A DNA stretch of 53,394 nt from a bacterium. Its GTDB lineage: Bacteria; Desulfobacterota; Binatia; HRBIN30; CADEER01. The stretch is from positions 1-53,394 of the forward strand of contig JAUIGL010000042.1 of assembly GCA_030430165.1 (NCBI GenBank), read 5' to 3'. Position numbers and translations under genes: made by a program. Shown piece after piece: positions 33,014 through 42,322 of the stretch. The notes under the pieces were generated by a model. The model did not search any database. It was not told the origin of the DNA and saw only the letters and a program-made list of their open reading frames with translations. The stretch's first letter is position 1. Every line of letters starts with the position of its first letter.

Positions 33014-34162
33014 TCACTCGAGCACGATGCGCCCGAGGCGGACCCTGCCGACGCCGAGCTCTTGCGGTTGGTAAAACGTGAAAACGATGTTCCGTCCGTC
33101 GCTGAGCGATCCGTGGATCTGTCCGGCGTACGCGTCCTTGGTGGCGCCGAGGGGGCGGAGGTCGATCGCGGTGGGTTCGCTCCAAGGTCCTTCCGGTCGC
33201 GGCGCGGTTCGCACCAACAAGTGGGTCCCGCCGGAGCAGATGTCGTTGAAGGCGGAGACGTAGTGGCCGAGGTGCTCGCTCCAAGTGACGGAGCCGAGGC
33301 CGCCGACGACGCTGGCTAGGATGGGAACGGTGCCGGCGATGTCGCCGGTCCATCCGTTTCCGTTCCAGAATTCGTAGGCGCCGCGCTCGAAGGCTGCGAC
33401 GAGTGGCACTCGGGCGGCAAGGACGTCGACCTTGCACTCGCGCCGGTTGGCCGAGGCGTACAAGTAGATGTACGGGCCGCTGTCTTCGGCAACGCGAATC
33501 GCGCGCAGGTAGTTGGGCTCGTCGGGGCGGAAGATCAACAGGGGCTCGCCGTCGTCGCCGGGCGGGCGGTGCGCCCTGGTCGACTTGTACTGTACGTCCG
33601 CGATTCCGGTGCCGAGGTGCTCGAAGTCGTAGGGGGCGCTGCCGACCCACACCTTCTCGTAGTAGTGGAGCGCCGTGCCCGATCCGGTCTCGATCAGATC
33701 GCCCGGCCAGATCGCGATCCGGGTGCCGCAGTCGGTGTCCTTGGGGCAGTGGCAGTAGGCGTTGTCGGCCGCGCATTTTTGGTGCTGCTTGCAGCAGTCG
33801 GGGGGTGTTTCATGGTCTGCGTTGAACTGCAGCTCGCCCGGCGAGAAGGTGTAGAACTGATGCGCGTTGAACCAGTTGTCGACGGGTTCGTCGAGGCTCC
33901 ACGGCCGTGCGGCGTTCGACCAGGCGGCGGTGGCGCAGTGCAATCCGCTCCAGCCGAAGGTATCGCCGAAGACCCAGAGGACGTCGGAGCCCATCCGGAT
34001 CGAATTGCCGGCGTCGCGGCCGTAGACCCAGGCGTCGGTCTCGAAGTCCTGCATCGATTCGACTTTGGCGATCTTCAGCGGCCGAGTTTTCGGACCGATG
34101 AAGCCGCATCCGTTGGTCGCGATCAGGGAGAGAGAGAGAACGATCAGAAGTGCCTTGTTCAC
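33014..34162 (-). CDS. DUF4185-like lipoprotein
   Basis: 382 residues starting at GTG 34162, which overlaps the stop of the LOG gene (GTGA). The signal [19 protein letters not shown] gives a probable lipoprotein Cys19, although the lipobox is weak. The body has [15 protein letters not shown] and later [29 protein letters not shown] blocks like DUF4185 five-bladed propeller proteins, some of which are glycoside hydrolases. A Cys-rich insert ([20 protein letters not shown], about 121-140) is unusual. Enzyme activity not established from sequence. Confidence 0.6.
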   Translation of the reverse strand: MNKALLIVLSLSLIATNGCGFIGPKTRPLKIAKVESMQDFETDAWVYGRDAGNSIRMGSDVLWVFGDTFGWSGLHCATAAWSNAARPWSLDEPVDNWFNAHQFYTFSPGELQFNADHETPPDCCKQHQKCAADNAYCHCPKDTDCGTRIAIWPGDLIETGSGTALHYYEKVWVGSAPYDFEHLGTGIADVQYKSTRAHRPPGDDGEPLLIFRPDEPNYLRAIRVAEDSGPYIYLYASANRRECKVDVLAARVPLVAAFERGAYEFWNGNGWTGDIAGTVPILASVVGGLGSVTWSEHLGHYVSAFNDICSGGTHLLVRTAPRPEGPWSEPTAIDLRPLGATKDAYAGQIHGSLSDGRNIVFTFYQPQELGVGRVRLGRIVLE

Positions 34163-34746
34163 TTTGCGCCCTCCATCCGGGCCGATTCAGGTGTCGATTG
34201 CCGGCTCCGCTCGAGCAGCTTCGCCAGCAGTCGTTCTGGGTCACTGTCGCTCACCAAGAGCCGGCGGTCCTCCTCGCTCACGAAGCGGGCGGTGACGCTC
34301 GCGTCGAGGAAGGCCAACAGATTGTCGTAGTAGCCACCGACATCGAGAAGGCCGCAGGGTTTCGAGTGGAATCCGAGCTGCGCCCAGGTGAGGACTTCGA
34401 ACAGCTCCTCCAGGGTGCCCAGACCGCCGGTCAGGGCAATGAAGGCCTCGCTGAGCTCGGCCATTCGCGCCTTACGCTCGTGCATCGAGCCGACGACGTG
34501 CAGATGACTCAGCCCATCGTGGGCGAGCTCGCGTTCGACCAATGCCGATGGAATCACGCCGATCACCTCGCCGCCGTGCTCCAACGCTGAGTTGGCGAGA
34601 TCGGCCATCAGTCCGATGTTGCCACCACCGTACACCAAGCCAATATCGCGCTCGGCGAGCAGGCGCCCCACCGAGCGCGCGACTTCCGAGAAGAGCGGCT
34701 GATCGCCCCGGCTGGAGCCGCAAAACACGCACACCCGTCGGAACAT
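34159..34746 (-). CDS. LOG-family nucleoside 5'-monophosphate phosphoribohydrolase
   Basis: 195 residues, standard size. Motifs: [33 protein letters not shown], then [16 protein letters not shown], the family's PGGxGTxxE with Pro replaced by Thr. The catalytic Glu and Arg (MHERKARM) are present. LOG enzymes remove ribose 5-phosphate from cytokinin-type or other purine nucleotides. It is embedded between Lhr (9-bp gap) and the DUF4185 lipoprotein (4-bp overlap), so the three are co-transcribed. Confidence 0.9.
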   Translation of the reverse strand: MFRRVCVFCGSSRGDQPLFSEVARSVGRLLAERDIGLVYGGGNIGLMADLANSALEHGGEVIGVIPSALVERELAHDGLSHLHVVGSMHERKARMAELSEAFIALTGGLGTLEELFEVLTWAQLGFHSKPCGLLDVGGYYDNLLAFLDASVTARFVSEEDRRLLVSDSDPERLLAKLLERSRQSTPESARMEGAK

Positions 34747-34755
34747 CTCTGGGTC

Positions 34756-37700
34756 TCAGGGCGCGAGACTGGCCGTGGCCTCGCCGGTGACCGCGAGCGG
34801 AACGCCCTTGCGGTAGACGATGGTTTCCTTCGACGAAGACGGGATCCGCGTCCCTGAAGTGATGATGCCGGTGAGATTGAGTGGGTCGGCGGCGGCGATC
34901 TCGATGTCTTGCTGGTCGGTGCTGCGGCGAATCGCGCGCAGCGCGGAGACGGCTTCGGGCAGAGCGAACTGCTCGCCGGGAAAGCCGCTGACGAAGCGGC
35001 CGCCGCGAACCACGCCGCGTGCCTCGAGTCGGCGCAGCTCGCGCAGCACCAACCTCCAAGCGGGGAGGTTGCGCTCACGCGCGCAGATCTCGCGCAGCAC
35101 GACACCGTAGCGCCGCAAGAGTCGTTCGGTGGCTGCTTCGACCAGTCGATCCTGGTCTATCTCGAGTGGAGCGGGTCGCAGTAGCGACCAGCGGCCGGTC
35201 GCCAGCATCGCCAGGCTCTTGCGCCGGCCGACCGCACGCAAGTGCGACGCTCGGGCTGGCTTACGGGTGGCGCGATCGATCAGGGCGCGCAGTCCGGCGA
35301 CACCATCGCCGGTGACGAGGCCGGCGGAGACCAGCTCCCAGAGTGCGATCTCGACCTCCGACGGAGACAGCTGCGTCGCTTCGGCGATGTCGCGGGTAAA
35401 AGAAGCGCCGCGGTCGCGCAGGTGCCGCGCCACCGCGCGTTCGGATTCGCCGAGTGTCGCGTCGCCGTCCGTCTCGGTGGTGCGAGGGTAGAGAATGGTG
35501 TCGGCGCGATCGCGGCGGAAGAACGCGAGTCGCGCGTTGCGGTTCGGCAGACGCTTCGCCCTGTTGCTCGCGCCGGCGTCGCTGTCGGCGAGAGCCGGAC
35601 TGAGACGGCCCCAAGCGACTTCTCCGGACAGACACAGGGTGTCGAGGTCGCTCGGATCGTAGTTGGCGACCCGCGTTGGCAGGATGGCGGATTCCCAGGC
35701 ATGGGCGGGAGCTTCGACTCCCTCGAGCTGGCTGAGTACCTCGGCGACTCCGTTCCTCGCGTGTAGTTGGCTGCGCCGCTCGACGTGTTGCCAGCGGAAG
35801 AGAAAGCGCATCAGCTCGGCCGGTGCGACCGGTTCGATCTCACGGCGCAGGTCGCCAATGGTACGGCGGTGGATGCGCGCGAGGAGGCCGCGCTCGCAGA
35901 ACTCGGACTGCGCCTGCGCACCCGCGGTGAAGGCACCGCGAAGGACGACGCCGTCCCCTTCGAGCCGGGCCAACGCCGCTCCGACTCCGGCTTCGCTCAG
36001 CGCGGTGCGTGCGGCGAGGGCGGCAATAGTGGTCGGCCCGATTGCCTCCATCCAGCCGCGCGCTACTTCGTACTCGGCTTGTGGCCGCGGTGGTTCGGGC
36101 TGGTCGGCGCCGCCGGGGATGTGGCGTGGCGGCGTGTAGCGGGCGTCCGGCCAAATGCTGCGGGCCAGCGCGAGCTTCTCGGTCGCGACGTAGATCGGAG
36201 TCGCGCCCGAAGGAGGTTGCAGCAGAACTGCGCGTCCGTCGGCGATCAGGACCTCGATGAAATCGGCCCAGCCGGCTGCCTCGCCCCGCGCAATCGCGCC
36301 GAGCGACAGCAGCGCGTCGTGCGCCTCGTCGGGATCGCGCACCAGCGGCCAGGCCTGGCGGCGCACTTCGTCAATCGCGGCCTCGGACAAGGCGCCTTCG
36401 GCCGATCCCAGGTCGGGGTCGGTCCGGCGCAGAGCGACGGCGCGAGCACGTCGTTCTTCGAGCGGCGCGTCGTCGAGGAACGCGTACGGATTGGCATTGA
36501 GGATCTCGTGCGACATCGGCGACGGTGCGGGAGTTTCCGCCGCGACGGTGTCGACGTTGCCGGCGGCGATGTCCTCGAGCAGTGCACGCAGACCGTCGAC
36601 ATCCATCGCTTCGTGCAGGCAGTTGTCGACGGTCTCGTCGACCAGAGGGTGCGCCGGAACCTCGATCGGGCCGGTTCGATTGTCCCCGCAGGCGAGCTGC
36701 GCCGGGAAGACGGCAGCCATCAGATCCTCGGCGCGCATGCGCTGGATCGGCATCGGCACTTTGCGCCCGCCGCTGAAGCGCGGCAGCGCGAGGGATCGGG
36801 AGGCGTTCCAGCGCCAGCGGTTGGTGAACATCGGAGACACCAGAGTCGCCTGCACGAGGTCTGCCTCGAAGGAATCGGGGTGCAGCATGCCGAAGACGCT
36901 GTCGAGGGCGAAGCTGTGCTGCTCGCCGAGCGAGAGGACGACACCGTCGTCGGTTGCGGCCGCCTGGAGCTCGAAGTCGAAGCTGACGCAGAAGCGTTTG
37001 CGCAGTGCCAGTCCGAGCGCGCGGTTGATGCGACCGCCGAACGGGCTGTGCAGCACCAGCTGCATGCCGCCGGCTTCGTCGAAGAAGCGCTCGGCGACGA
37101 TGGTGCGCAGCCCGGGAACCGTGCCGAGCGCTCGGCGGGTGGTCGCGACGTACTCGATGACCTGCTCGGCGCCGCCGCGATCGAGTCGGCATTCTTCGCC
37201 GAGCCATGCGACCAGCCCGTCCTGATCGTCGAGGCGTTCGGCGACGGCGCGGCGCAGATCGGAAACCGCCGCCGAGAGCTCGCGGGTGCGGGCAGGGGCC
37301 TCGCCAAGCCAGAACGGAATCGAGGGAGGGGCGCCGTGGGCGTCGCTCACGCGAACCCGGTTGGTTTCGATTCGTTCGATTCGCCAGGAGCGGTTGCCGA
37401 GCAGGAACACGTCGCCAGCCAGGCTCTCGATGGCGAAGTCCTCGTTGACCGAGCCGACCCGCGCCTCGGTGGTCGCCTCGATTACTTCGTAGTCGGCGAC
37501 GTCGGGAATCGCACCGCCGTTGGTGATCGCGTTCATCCTCGCGCCGCGCCTCGGCCGCAGCACGTCGTGGATCCGGTCGCGATGCAGATAGGCGGAACGC
37601 CGCCCGCGTCGCGTCGAGACTCCGTCGGCGAGCATGTCGAGAATCGACTCGAAGCAGCCCCGGTCGACAGAGCGGAACGGATAGGCGTTGCGCACCAGTT

Positions 37701-39018
37701 GCCAGACGTCGTCGACCGATCTCTCGCCGCTGGCGACGTGGGCGACGATCTGCTGGGCGAGAATGTCGCGTGGTGGTTTTGGAATCTCGAGCGCGTCGAG
37801 CTCGCCGGCGCGAACCGCCCGCACCGCTGCCGCGCACTGGACGAGCTCGTCGCGGGTGGTGGGGAAGAAGCGTCCGCGCGGTGTCTCTCCGAGGCAGTGG
37901 CCGGAGCGGCCGACTCGTTGCAGCAGAGTCGAGAGCGCGCGTGGGGCGCCTAGTTGGCACACCAGATCGACGTGACCGACGTCGATGCCCAGCTCCAGGG
38001 ATGCCGAGGCGACGATGACCGGAATCTCGCCCGACGCCAGCCGGCGTTCGGCGCGCAGCCGGGTCTCGCGCGACAAGCTGCCGTGGTGGGCGCCGACTCG
38101 CTCGTGGCCGAGGCGTTCGCCGAGCTCGTGGGCGATCCGCTCGACCATGCGGCGGGTGTCGGAGAATACGATGGTGGTGCGGTGGACGCGGATCAGATCG
38201 GCGATGCGATCGAAGATCGCCGAACGCAGGTCGTGGGTCGGAATCGCGGCGAGCTCGTGCTGCGTCGTTTCGATGCGCAGATCGAGCTCGCGACGGTGGC
38301 CGGCGTCGACGATTCGGCAGGTGGGAGGAGAGTCCGCAGCCGGCGGCTGCGAGCCGACCAGGAATCGGGCGACCTCGTCGATCGGGCGCTGGGTGGCGGA
38401 GAGGCCGATGCGCTGCAGCTTGCGGCCGCAGAGGTCGTCGAGACGTTCCAGGGAAAGCGCGAGATGGCAGCCTCGCTTGTTGTCGGCCAGGGCGTGGATC
38501 TCGTCGACGATCACGGTGCGGGCGCGACTCAGGATCCCGCGCGAGCGTTCCGCGGTGAGCAGGATGTAGAGGGACTCCGGCGTCGTGATCAGGATGTGCG
38601 GAGGCTTGCGCAGCTGGTGTTGCCGGTCGCGAGCGGGAGTGTCGCCGCTGCGCACGGCGACCCGGATTTCCGACCAAGCCTGGTTGCGATCGACGACCAG
38701 GCGGCGGATTCCGTCGAGCGGTTGCTCTAGGTTGAGCGAGATGTCGTTGCCGAGCGCCTTGAGCGGCGAGACGTAGACGATGTGGATCCGGTCTTCGAGA
38801 GTGCCGAGGCGGGCGCGCTCGGCGAGATCACCGACCGCCCAGAGAAACGCCGCCAGGGTCTTGCCGGATCCGGTTGGCGCCGCAATCAGCGTGTGGTCGC
38901 CCGACGCAATATGGCGCCAGCCTTCGCTCTGGATCGCCGTTGGCGCCGCGAAGGTTCGCGAGAACCACAGCCGGGCGAGCTCGGGTAGCGCATCCAGGGT
39001 CGGGGTTGGAGAAGACAC
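34756..39018 (-). CDS. lhr: Lhr-type large ATP-dependent helicase
   Basis: 1420 residues from a GTG at 39018 (VSSPTPTLDALPELARLWFS); a GTG at 39102 adds 28 doubtful residues. Helicase motifs: Walker A AAPTGSGKTLAAF, DEIH in VIVDEIHALADNKRG, SATQRP, and motif VI QRVGRSGHCLGETPRGRFFP. The long C-terminal region fits the full-length Lhr family (about 1400-1500 residues), which unwinds RNA:DNA hybrids and acts in DNA repair. First gene of the Lhr-LOG-DUF4185 operon. Confidence 0.92.
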   Translation of the reverse strand: MSSPTPTLDALPELARLWFSRTFAAPTAIQSEGWRHIASGDHTLIAAPTGSGKTLAAFLWAVGDLAERARLGTLEDRIHIVYVSPLKALGNDISLNLEQPLDGIRRLVVDRNQAWSEIRVAVRSGDTPARDRQHQLRKPPHILITTPESLYILLTAERSRGILSRARTVIVDEIHALADNKRGCHLALSLERLDDLCGRKLQRIGLSATQRPIDEVARFLVGSQPPAADSPPTCRIVDAGHRRELDLRIETTQHELAAIPTHDLRSAIFDRIADLIRVHRTTIVFSDTRRMVERIAHELGERLGHERVGAHHGSLSRETRLRAERRLASGEIPVIVASASLELGIDVGHVDLVCQLGAPRALSTLLQRVGRSGHCLGETPRGRFFPTTRDELVQCAAAVRAVRAGELDALEIPKPPRDILAQQIVAHVASGERSVDDVWQLVRNAYPFRSVDRGCFESILDMLADGVSTRRGRRSAYLHRDRIHDVLRPRRGARMNAITNGGAIPDVADYEVIEATTEARVGSVNEDFAIESLAGDVFLLGNRSWRIERIETNRVRVSDAHGAPPSIPFWLGEAPARTRELSAAVSDLRRAVAERLDDQDGLVAWLGEECRLDRGGAEQVIEYVATTRRALGTVPGLRTIVAERFFDEAGGMQLVLHSPFGGRINRALGLALRKRFCVSFDFELQAAATDDGVVLSLGEQHSFALDSVFGMLHPDSFEADLVQATLVSPMFTNRWRWNASRSLALPRFSGGRKVPMPIQRMRAEDLMAAVFPAQLACGDNRTGPIEVPAHPLVDETVDNCLHEAMDVDGLRALLEDIAAGNVDTVAAETPAPSPMSHEILNANPYAFLDDAPLEERRARAVALRRTDPDLGSAEGALSEAAIDEVRRQAWPLVRDPDEAHDALLSLGAIARGEAAGWADFIEVLIADGRAVLLQPPSGATPIYVATEKLALARSIWPDARYTPPRHIPGGADQPEPPRPQAEYEVARGWMEAIGPTTIAALAARTALSEAGVGAALARLEGDGVVLRGAFTAGAQAQSEFCERGLLARIHRRTIGDLRREIEPVAPAELMRFLFRWQHVERRSQLHARNGVAEVLSQLEGVEAPAHAWESAILPTRVANYDPSDLDTLCLSGEVAWGRLSPALADSDAGASNRAKRLPNRNARLAFFRRDRADTILYPRTTETDGDATLGESERAVARHLRDRGASFTRDIAEATQLSPSEVEIALWELVSAGLVTGDGVAGLRALIDRATRKPARASHLRAVGRRKSLAMLATGRWSLLRPAPLEIDQDRLVEAATERLLRRYGVVLREICARERNLPAWRLVLRELRRLEARGVVRGGRFVSGFPGEQFALPEAVSALRAIRRSTDQQDIEIAAADPLNLTGIITSGTRIPSSSKETIVYRKGVPLAVTGEATASLAP

Positions 39019-39159
39019 GGTGGCAATATAGCCACGCCACCGCCCCGCGGCCAACGCAGGGCGCTGGAGTTGTCGGACCTGCGCGCTGCGCGCTAGCGTC
39101 ACCGCCGGCCGGCCGGCGAAGCGGTCAGCGCACTGATTTCAACGAGACTGGGCGGAGCC

Positions 39160-39242
39160 CACACCGCCCCGTGCCTATGCCTGTGCCCTAGCCCGTGCCT
39201 ACGAGCGGCTCCGTCCTCCGTAGCTTGCAGAGCGTAGGAGGA
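39160..39242. repeat. intergenic 3' module (copy at gltA end)
   Basis: Contains CGTGCCTATGCCTGTGCCCT tracts and the imperfect palindrome TCCTCCGTAGCTTGCAGAGC-GTAGGAGGA (39214-39242). Both parts recur beside the asnS stop at 53094-53163. It lies just 3' of the citrate synthase gene on the minus strand. Confidence 0.55.
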
Positions 39243-39254
39243 AGCGAGTTGCAC

Positions 39255-40580
39255 TCAGATGTCTTCCGCCACCCGGTCTTCGCGCTCTTCCGGCTCGGGG
39301 CGGTCTGCCAGCGGTACGTACGAACGCGGCTCCTCTCCGATGTAGAGCTGGCGCGGGCGGGTGATCTTCTGTTCCGGATCGCGCACCATCTCCGCCCACT
39401 GGGCCAACCATCCGGCGGTGCGCGGAATCGCGAACAGGACCGGGAACATGGTCGTCGGAAATCCGATCGCCTGGTAGATGATCCCGGTGTAGAAGTCGAC
39501 GTTCGGGTAGAGCCGGCGGCTGACGAAGTAGTCGTCCTGCAGCGCGATGCGCTCGAGCTCGAGAGCGATGTCGATGAGCTCGTTCTTGCCGGTGATCTCG
39601 AACACCTCGTAGGCCATCTTCTTGATGATCTTGCCGCGCGGGTCGTACGACTTGTAAACGCGGTGACCGAAGCCCATCAGCCGCTCTTCACCGGACTTGA
39701 ACGACTCGATCGCCTTGGGAACGTTCTTGACCGAGCCGATCTTCGACAGCATCCGCACGACCGCTTCGTTGGCGCCGCCGTGCAACGGTCCGTAAAGGGC
39801 GCCGATGCCAGCGGCTACCGCCGAGTAGGGATCGACGCGCGAGCTGCCGACCGCGCGCACCGCGTTGGTCGAGCAGTTCTGTTCGTGGTCCGCGTGGAGA
39901 ATGAACAGAACGTCGAGAGCGCGCTCGATGACCGGGTTGGGTTCGTACTTGCCGGCCATTTTGAACAGCATCGCAAGGAAGTTGCCGGTGTAGGTGAGGT
40001 CGTTGTTCGGGTAGACGAAAGGCAGACCGCGCAGGTGACGGTAAGCGAATGCGGCGAGCGTCGGCAGCTTGCCGATGAGACGCCTCGTCTGGAGCCGCCG
40101 CGATTGCAGGTCCTCGACGTCTTTGGCGTCGGGATAGAACGTCGACATGGCGCCGATCGTGCCCATCAGCATGCCCATCGGATGCGCGTCGTAGCGGAAG
40201 CCATCCATGAACTTCTTGATGTTCTCGTGCACCATCGTGTGCATGGTGATGTTGTGCTTCCACACCGCGAATCGCTCTTCGTCGGGCAGCTCGCCCTTGA
40301 CGATCAGATAGGCGGTCTCGAGATACGAGCTGTTCTCGGCAAGCTCCGCGATGTCGTATCCGCGATAGCGCAAGATTCCCTTGTCGCCGTCGATGAAGGT
40401 GACCTTGCTCTGGCAGGACGCGGTGTTGAGCAGGGCGGGATCGTATCCCATCATGCCGAAGTCGTCGTCGGAAACCTTGATCTGGCGGAGCTGCGCGGTT
40501 CGGATCGCGCCGTTTTCGATCGGCAGCTCGTATTCCTTGCCCGTGCGATTGTCGATGATGGTCAGGGAATCTTTGGCCAT
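39255..40580 (-). CDS. gltA: citrate synthase (type II, GltA)
   Basis: 441 residues from the ATG at 40580 (AAGGAG just upstream); a longer frame continues upstream but is noncoding. Catalytic residues align with type II enzymes: H267 (YGPLHGGANEA), H306 (GFGHRVYKSYDPR) and D362 (YPNVDFYTG); the HADHEQNCSTNAVR block is also present. The enzyme condenses acetyl-CoA with oxaloacetate to start the TCA cycle. The N-terminal domain (1-60) found in the NADH-sensitive hexameric type is present. C-terminal tail acidic. Confidence 0.96.
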   Translation of the reverse strand: MAKDSLTIIDNRTGKEYELPIENGAIRTAQLRQIKVSDDDFGMMGYDPALLNTASCQSKVTFIDGDKGILRYRGYDIAELAENSSYLETAYLIVKGELPDEERFAVWKHNITMHTMVHENIKKFMDGFRYDAHPMGMLMGTIGAMSTFYPDAKDVEDLQSRRLQTRRLIGKLPTLAAFAYRHLRGLPFVYPNNDLTYTGNFLAMLFKMAGKYEPNPVIERALDVLFILHADHEQNCSTNAVRAVGSSRVDPYSAVAAGIGALYGPLHGGANEAVVRMLSKIGSVKNVPKAIESFKSGEERLMGFGHRVYKSYDPRGKIIKKMAYEVFEITGKNELIDIALELERIALQDDYFVSRRLYPNVDFYTGIIYQAIGFPTTMFPVLFAIPRTAGWLAQWAEMVRDPEQKITRPRQLYIGEEPRSYVPLADRPEPEEREDRVAEDI

Positions 40581-40735
40581 GCTCCGCTCCTTGCGATTGA
40601 ACCTGCGTGCCACCTGAAGCGGCGTGCGGTTTCCCACCAGCGCCGCATGCGCGGCCGATGCCGGTGTCTGGTTTTCAAGCGAACCAAGACGATACAACGC
40701 CCCCCGGGCCACGGCAATGCGGGGAAAGATGAAGC

Positions 40736-41128
40736 TCAGGTGAAGAGTTGGGACAGAATCACGAGCTCGGCGCCGATGCCGACGAAGAATACCACCGTAC
40801 GAACCACCTTGACCCCGGCGGTATAGACGACGGCATGCGCGACGCGGGCAGCGAAGTAGACGACCGAAGCCAGCGCGGTGGTTTCGTTGGCTTTGCCGCT
40901 GACGTGTGCGACGAGGACCAGAACCGCGAAAATCGCGAGGTTCTCCGTCATGTTGTTGTGTGCGCGCTTGCCGCGCTCGGCCCAGTCGGCAAGCGGAAAC
41001 TGGGTTTCGCGATTGCCGAGTCCGTATTCGAGGCCGCCGGGCCTGAGCTGCAGGCCGATTACGGCGATCATCGGCAACAGCAAATTGAGGAGCGCGGTCA
41101 GCGTCAGCATCCAAAGGTCGGTCGTCAT
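40736..41128 (-). CDS. MAPEG-family membrane protein
   Basis: 130 residues from the ATG at 41128, preceded by GGGAGGTGGCAAGG; the upstream GTG at 41137 overlaps that ribosome site. Four hydrophobic helices, with RPGGLEYGLGNRETQFPLAD and RGKRAHNNMTENLAIFAVLV, the RxxxNxxE-like MAPEG signature around AHNNMTEN. MAPEG proteins are glutathione- or lipid-processing membrane enzymes; the bacterial role is usually unknown. Monocistronic upstream of gltA. Confidence 0.85.
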   Translation of the reverse strand: MTTDLWMLTLTALLNLLLPMIAVIGLQLRPGGLEYGLGNRETQFPLADWAERGKRAHNNMTENLAIFAVLVLVAHVSGKANETTALASVVYFAARVAHAVVYTAGVKVVRTVVFFVGIGAELVILSQLFT

Positions 41129-41273
41129 CCTTGCCACCTCCCGATTTTGTTGGCGTATACCTTGCGGAGATCATGAGCGCTGCGGCGGCGCACCACAAGG
41201 ACGGCTATTGGCGCCGAGAAACGACCCTTATCGGCTGAATAGGTGACCGGACGAGATCGGGTGGATACGGAAA

Positions 41274-42197
41274 ATGAGAATCTTCTCTCAAGTTGGAAGC
41301 AAGCTCCGCGCGAAGCTGGCTGCGGCGGTTCCGGATTGCGAGGTCATTGCGATTCCCGACCGCGGCGCAATCGAACCCGGGCTCGAGGCGGAGGTGCTGC
41401 TGACCCAGACCTGGGGCAGCGAGAACATTGCCGAAGTCGTGTCGCGCGGAGTTCGTTGGATCCACACCTTGGGTACCGGCGTCGATCGGTTTCCATTCGA
41501 CCGGGTAGGCGACTGCGTAGTGTCGTGCTCGCGCGGCGGCAGCTCGATCCCGATCGCGGAGTTCGTCTTGGCGTCGATGTTGGTGTTCGAGAAACGGTTC
41601 CCGCAGGTTTGGATGAAGCAGGCGCCCGAGCGCTGGTATGGCGAACGCTTGGGCGGCCTCTATCGCGAGGTCGTCGGTTTGGTCGGACTCGGCGGCATCG
41701 GACTAGCCGTCGCCGAGCGCGCGCTCGCCTTCGGCATGACGGTGTTGGCGACGCGGCGCAGCGACGCGCCGTCGCCGCTCGCGGGAGTCGGGATCGTCGC
41801 GCTCGACGAGGTCGTCGCCCGCGCCGACCACCTGGTGATCGCCGCCTCGGCGACCAGCGAGACGACCGGTCTGATCGGTCGCGATCAGCTGTCGGCGATG
41901 AAGCGCGGGGTTCATTTGATCAACGTCGCCCGCGGTTCGTTGATCGATCAGGATGCCCTGCGCACCGCCCTCGACGATGGCGTGGTCGCCTGTGCCACGC
42001 TCGACACGATGACCCCGGAACCGCTTCCCGCCGGTCACTGGATGTACTCGCACCCGAGAGTACGACTGACCCCGCACGTGTCGTGGAGCATGCCGGGCGC
42101 GGTCGATCTCCTGATGGACCGCTTCCTGGAGAACCTCGCCCGCTACCGCCGCGGCGCCCCCCTGGAAAACGTCGTCGACGTGGGGGTGGGATACTGA
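41274..42197 (+). CDS. D-isomer-specific 2-hydroxyacid dehydrogenase
   Basis: 307 residues. NAD-binding GLVGLGGIGLAVAERALAFG (glycine motif at 138-143), catalytic Arg in HLINVARGSLIDQDALRTAL, catalytic Glu in MTPEPLPAGH and catalytic His in RLTPHVSWSMP. It reduces a 2-keto acid to the D-hydroxy acid or the reverse, cytoplasmic. The N-terminal half-domain is short, as in glyoxylate/hydroxypyruvate reductase-like members. Convergent with the SDR gene across the heptamer-repeat region. Confidence 0.9.
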   Translation: MRIFSQVGSKLRAKLAAAVPDCEVIAIPDRGAIEPGLEAEVLLTQTWGSENIAEVVSRGVRWIHTLGTGVDRFPFDRVGDCVVSCSRGGSSIPIAEFVLASMLVFEKRFPQVWMKQAPERWYGERLGGLYREVVGLVGLGGIGLAVAERALAFGMTVLATRRSDAPSPLAGVGIVALDEVVARADHLVIAASATSETTGLIGRDQLSAMKRGVHLINVARGSLIDQDALRTALDDGVVACATLDTMTPEPLPAGHWMYSHPRVRLTPHVSWSMPGAVDLLMDRFLENLARYRRGAPLENVVDVGVGY

Positions 42198-42206
42198 GGG
42201 CAGGGG

Positions 42207-42322
42207 CTAGGGATTAGGGACTAGGGGTTAGGGGCGGTAGGTCTGCATCGGGAGGCAGGTTTTCTGACTGCCGATGCCAGCCAACAACCCCTAATCCCTA
42301 ACCCCTAGTCCCTAGCCCCTAA
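42207..42322. repeat. inverted arrays of a TAGGG heptamer around a hairpin
   Basis: Four tandem 7-mers YTAGGGR at 42207-42234, and five on the opposite strand at 42288-42322, flanking GCATCGG-gag-GCAG/CTGCCGATGC (about 42246-42276). It fills the gap between convergent genes and overlaps the SDR stop codon (42319-42321). Likely a bidirectional terminator with G-rich tracts. Confidence 0.7.

Noticed and set aside
35767..37953. 728-residue plus-strand open frame over lhr
   Set aside because: Shadow of the helicase gene, with no recognisable domain and Arg/Val/Asp-rich antisense composition.
39195..40826. 543-residue plus-strand open frame over gltA
   Set aside because: Antisense to citrate synthase, which has all catalytic residues.
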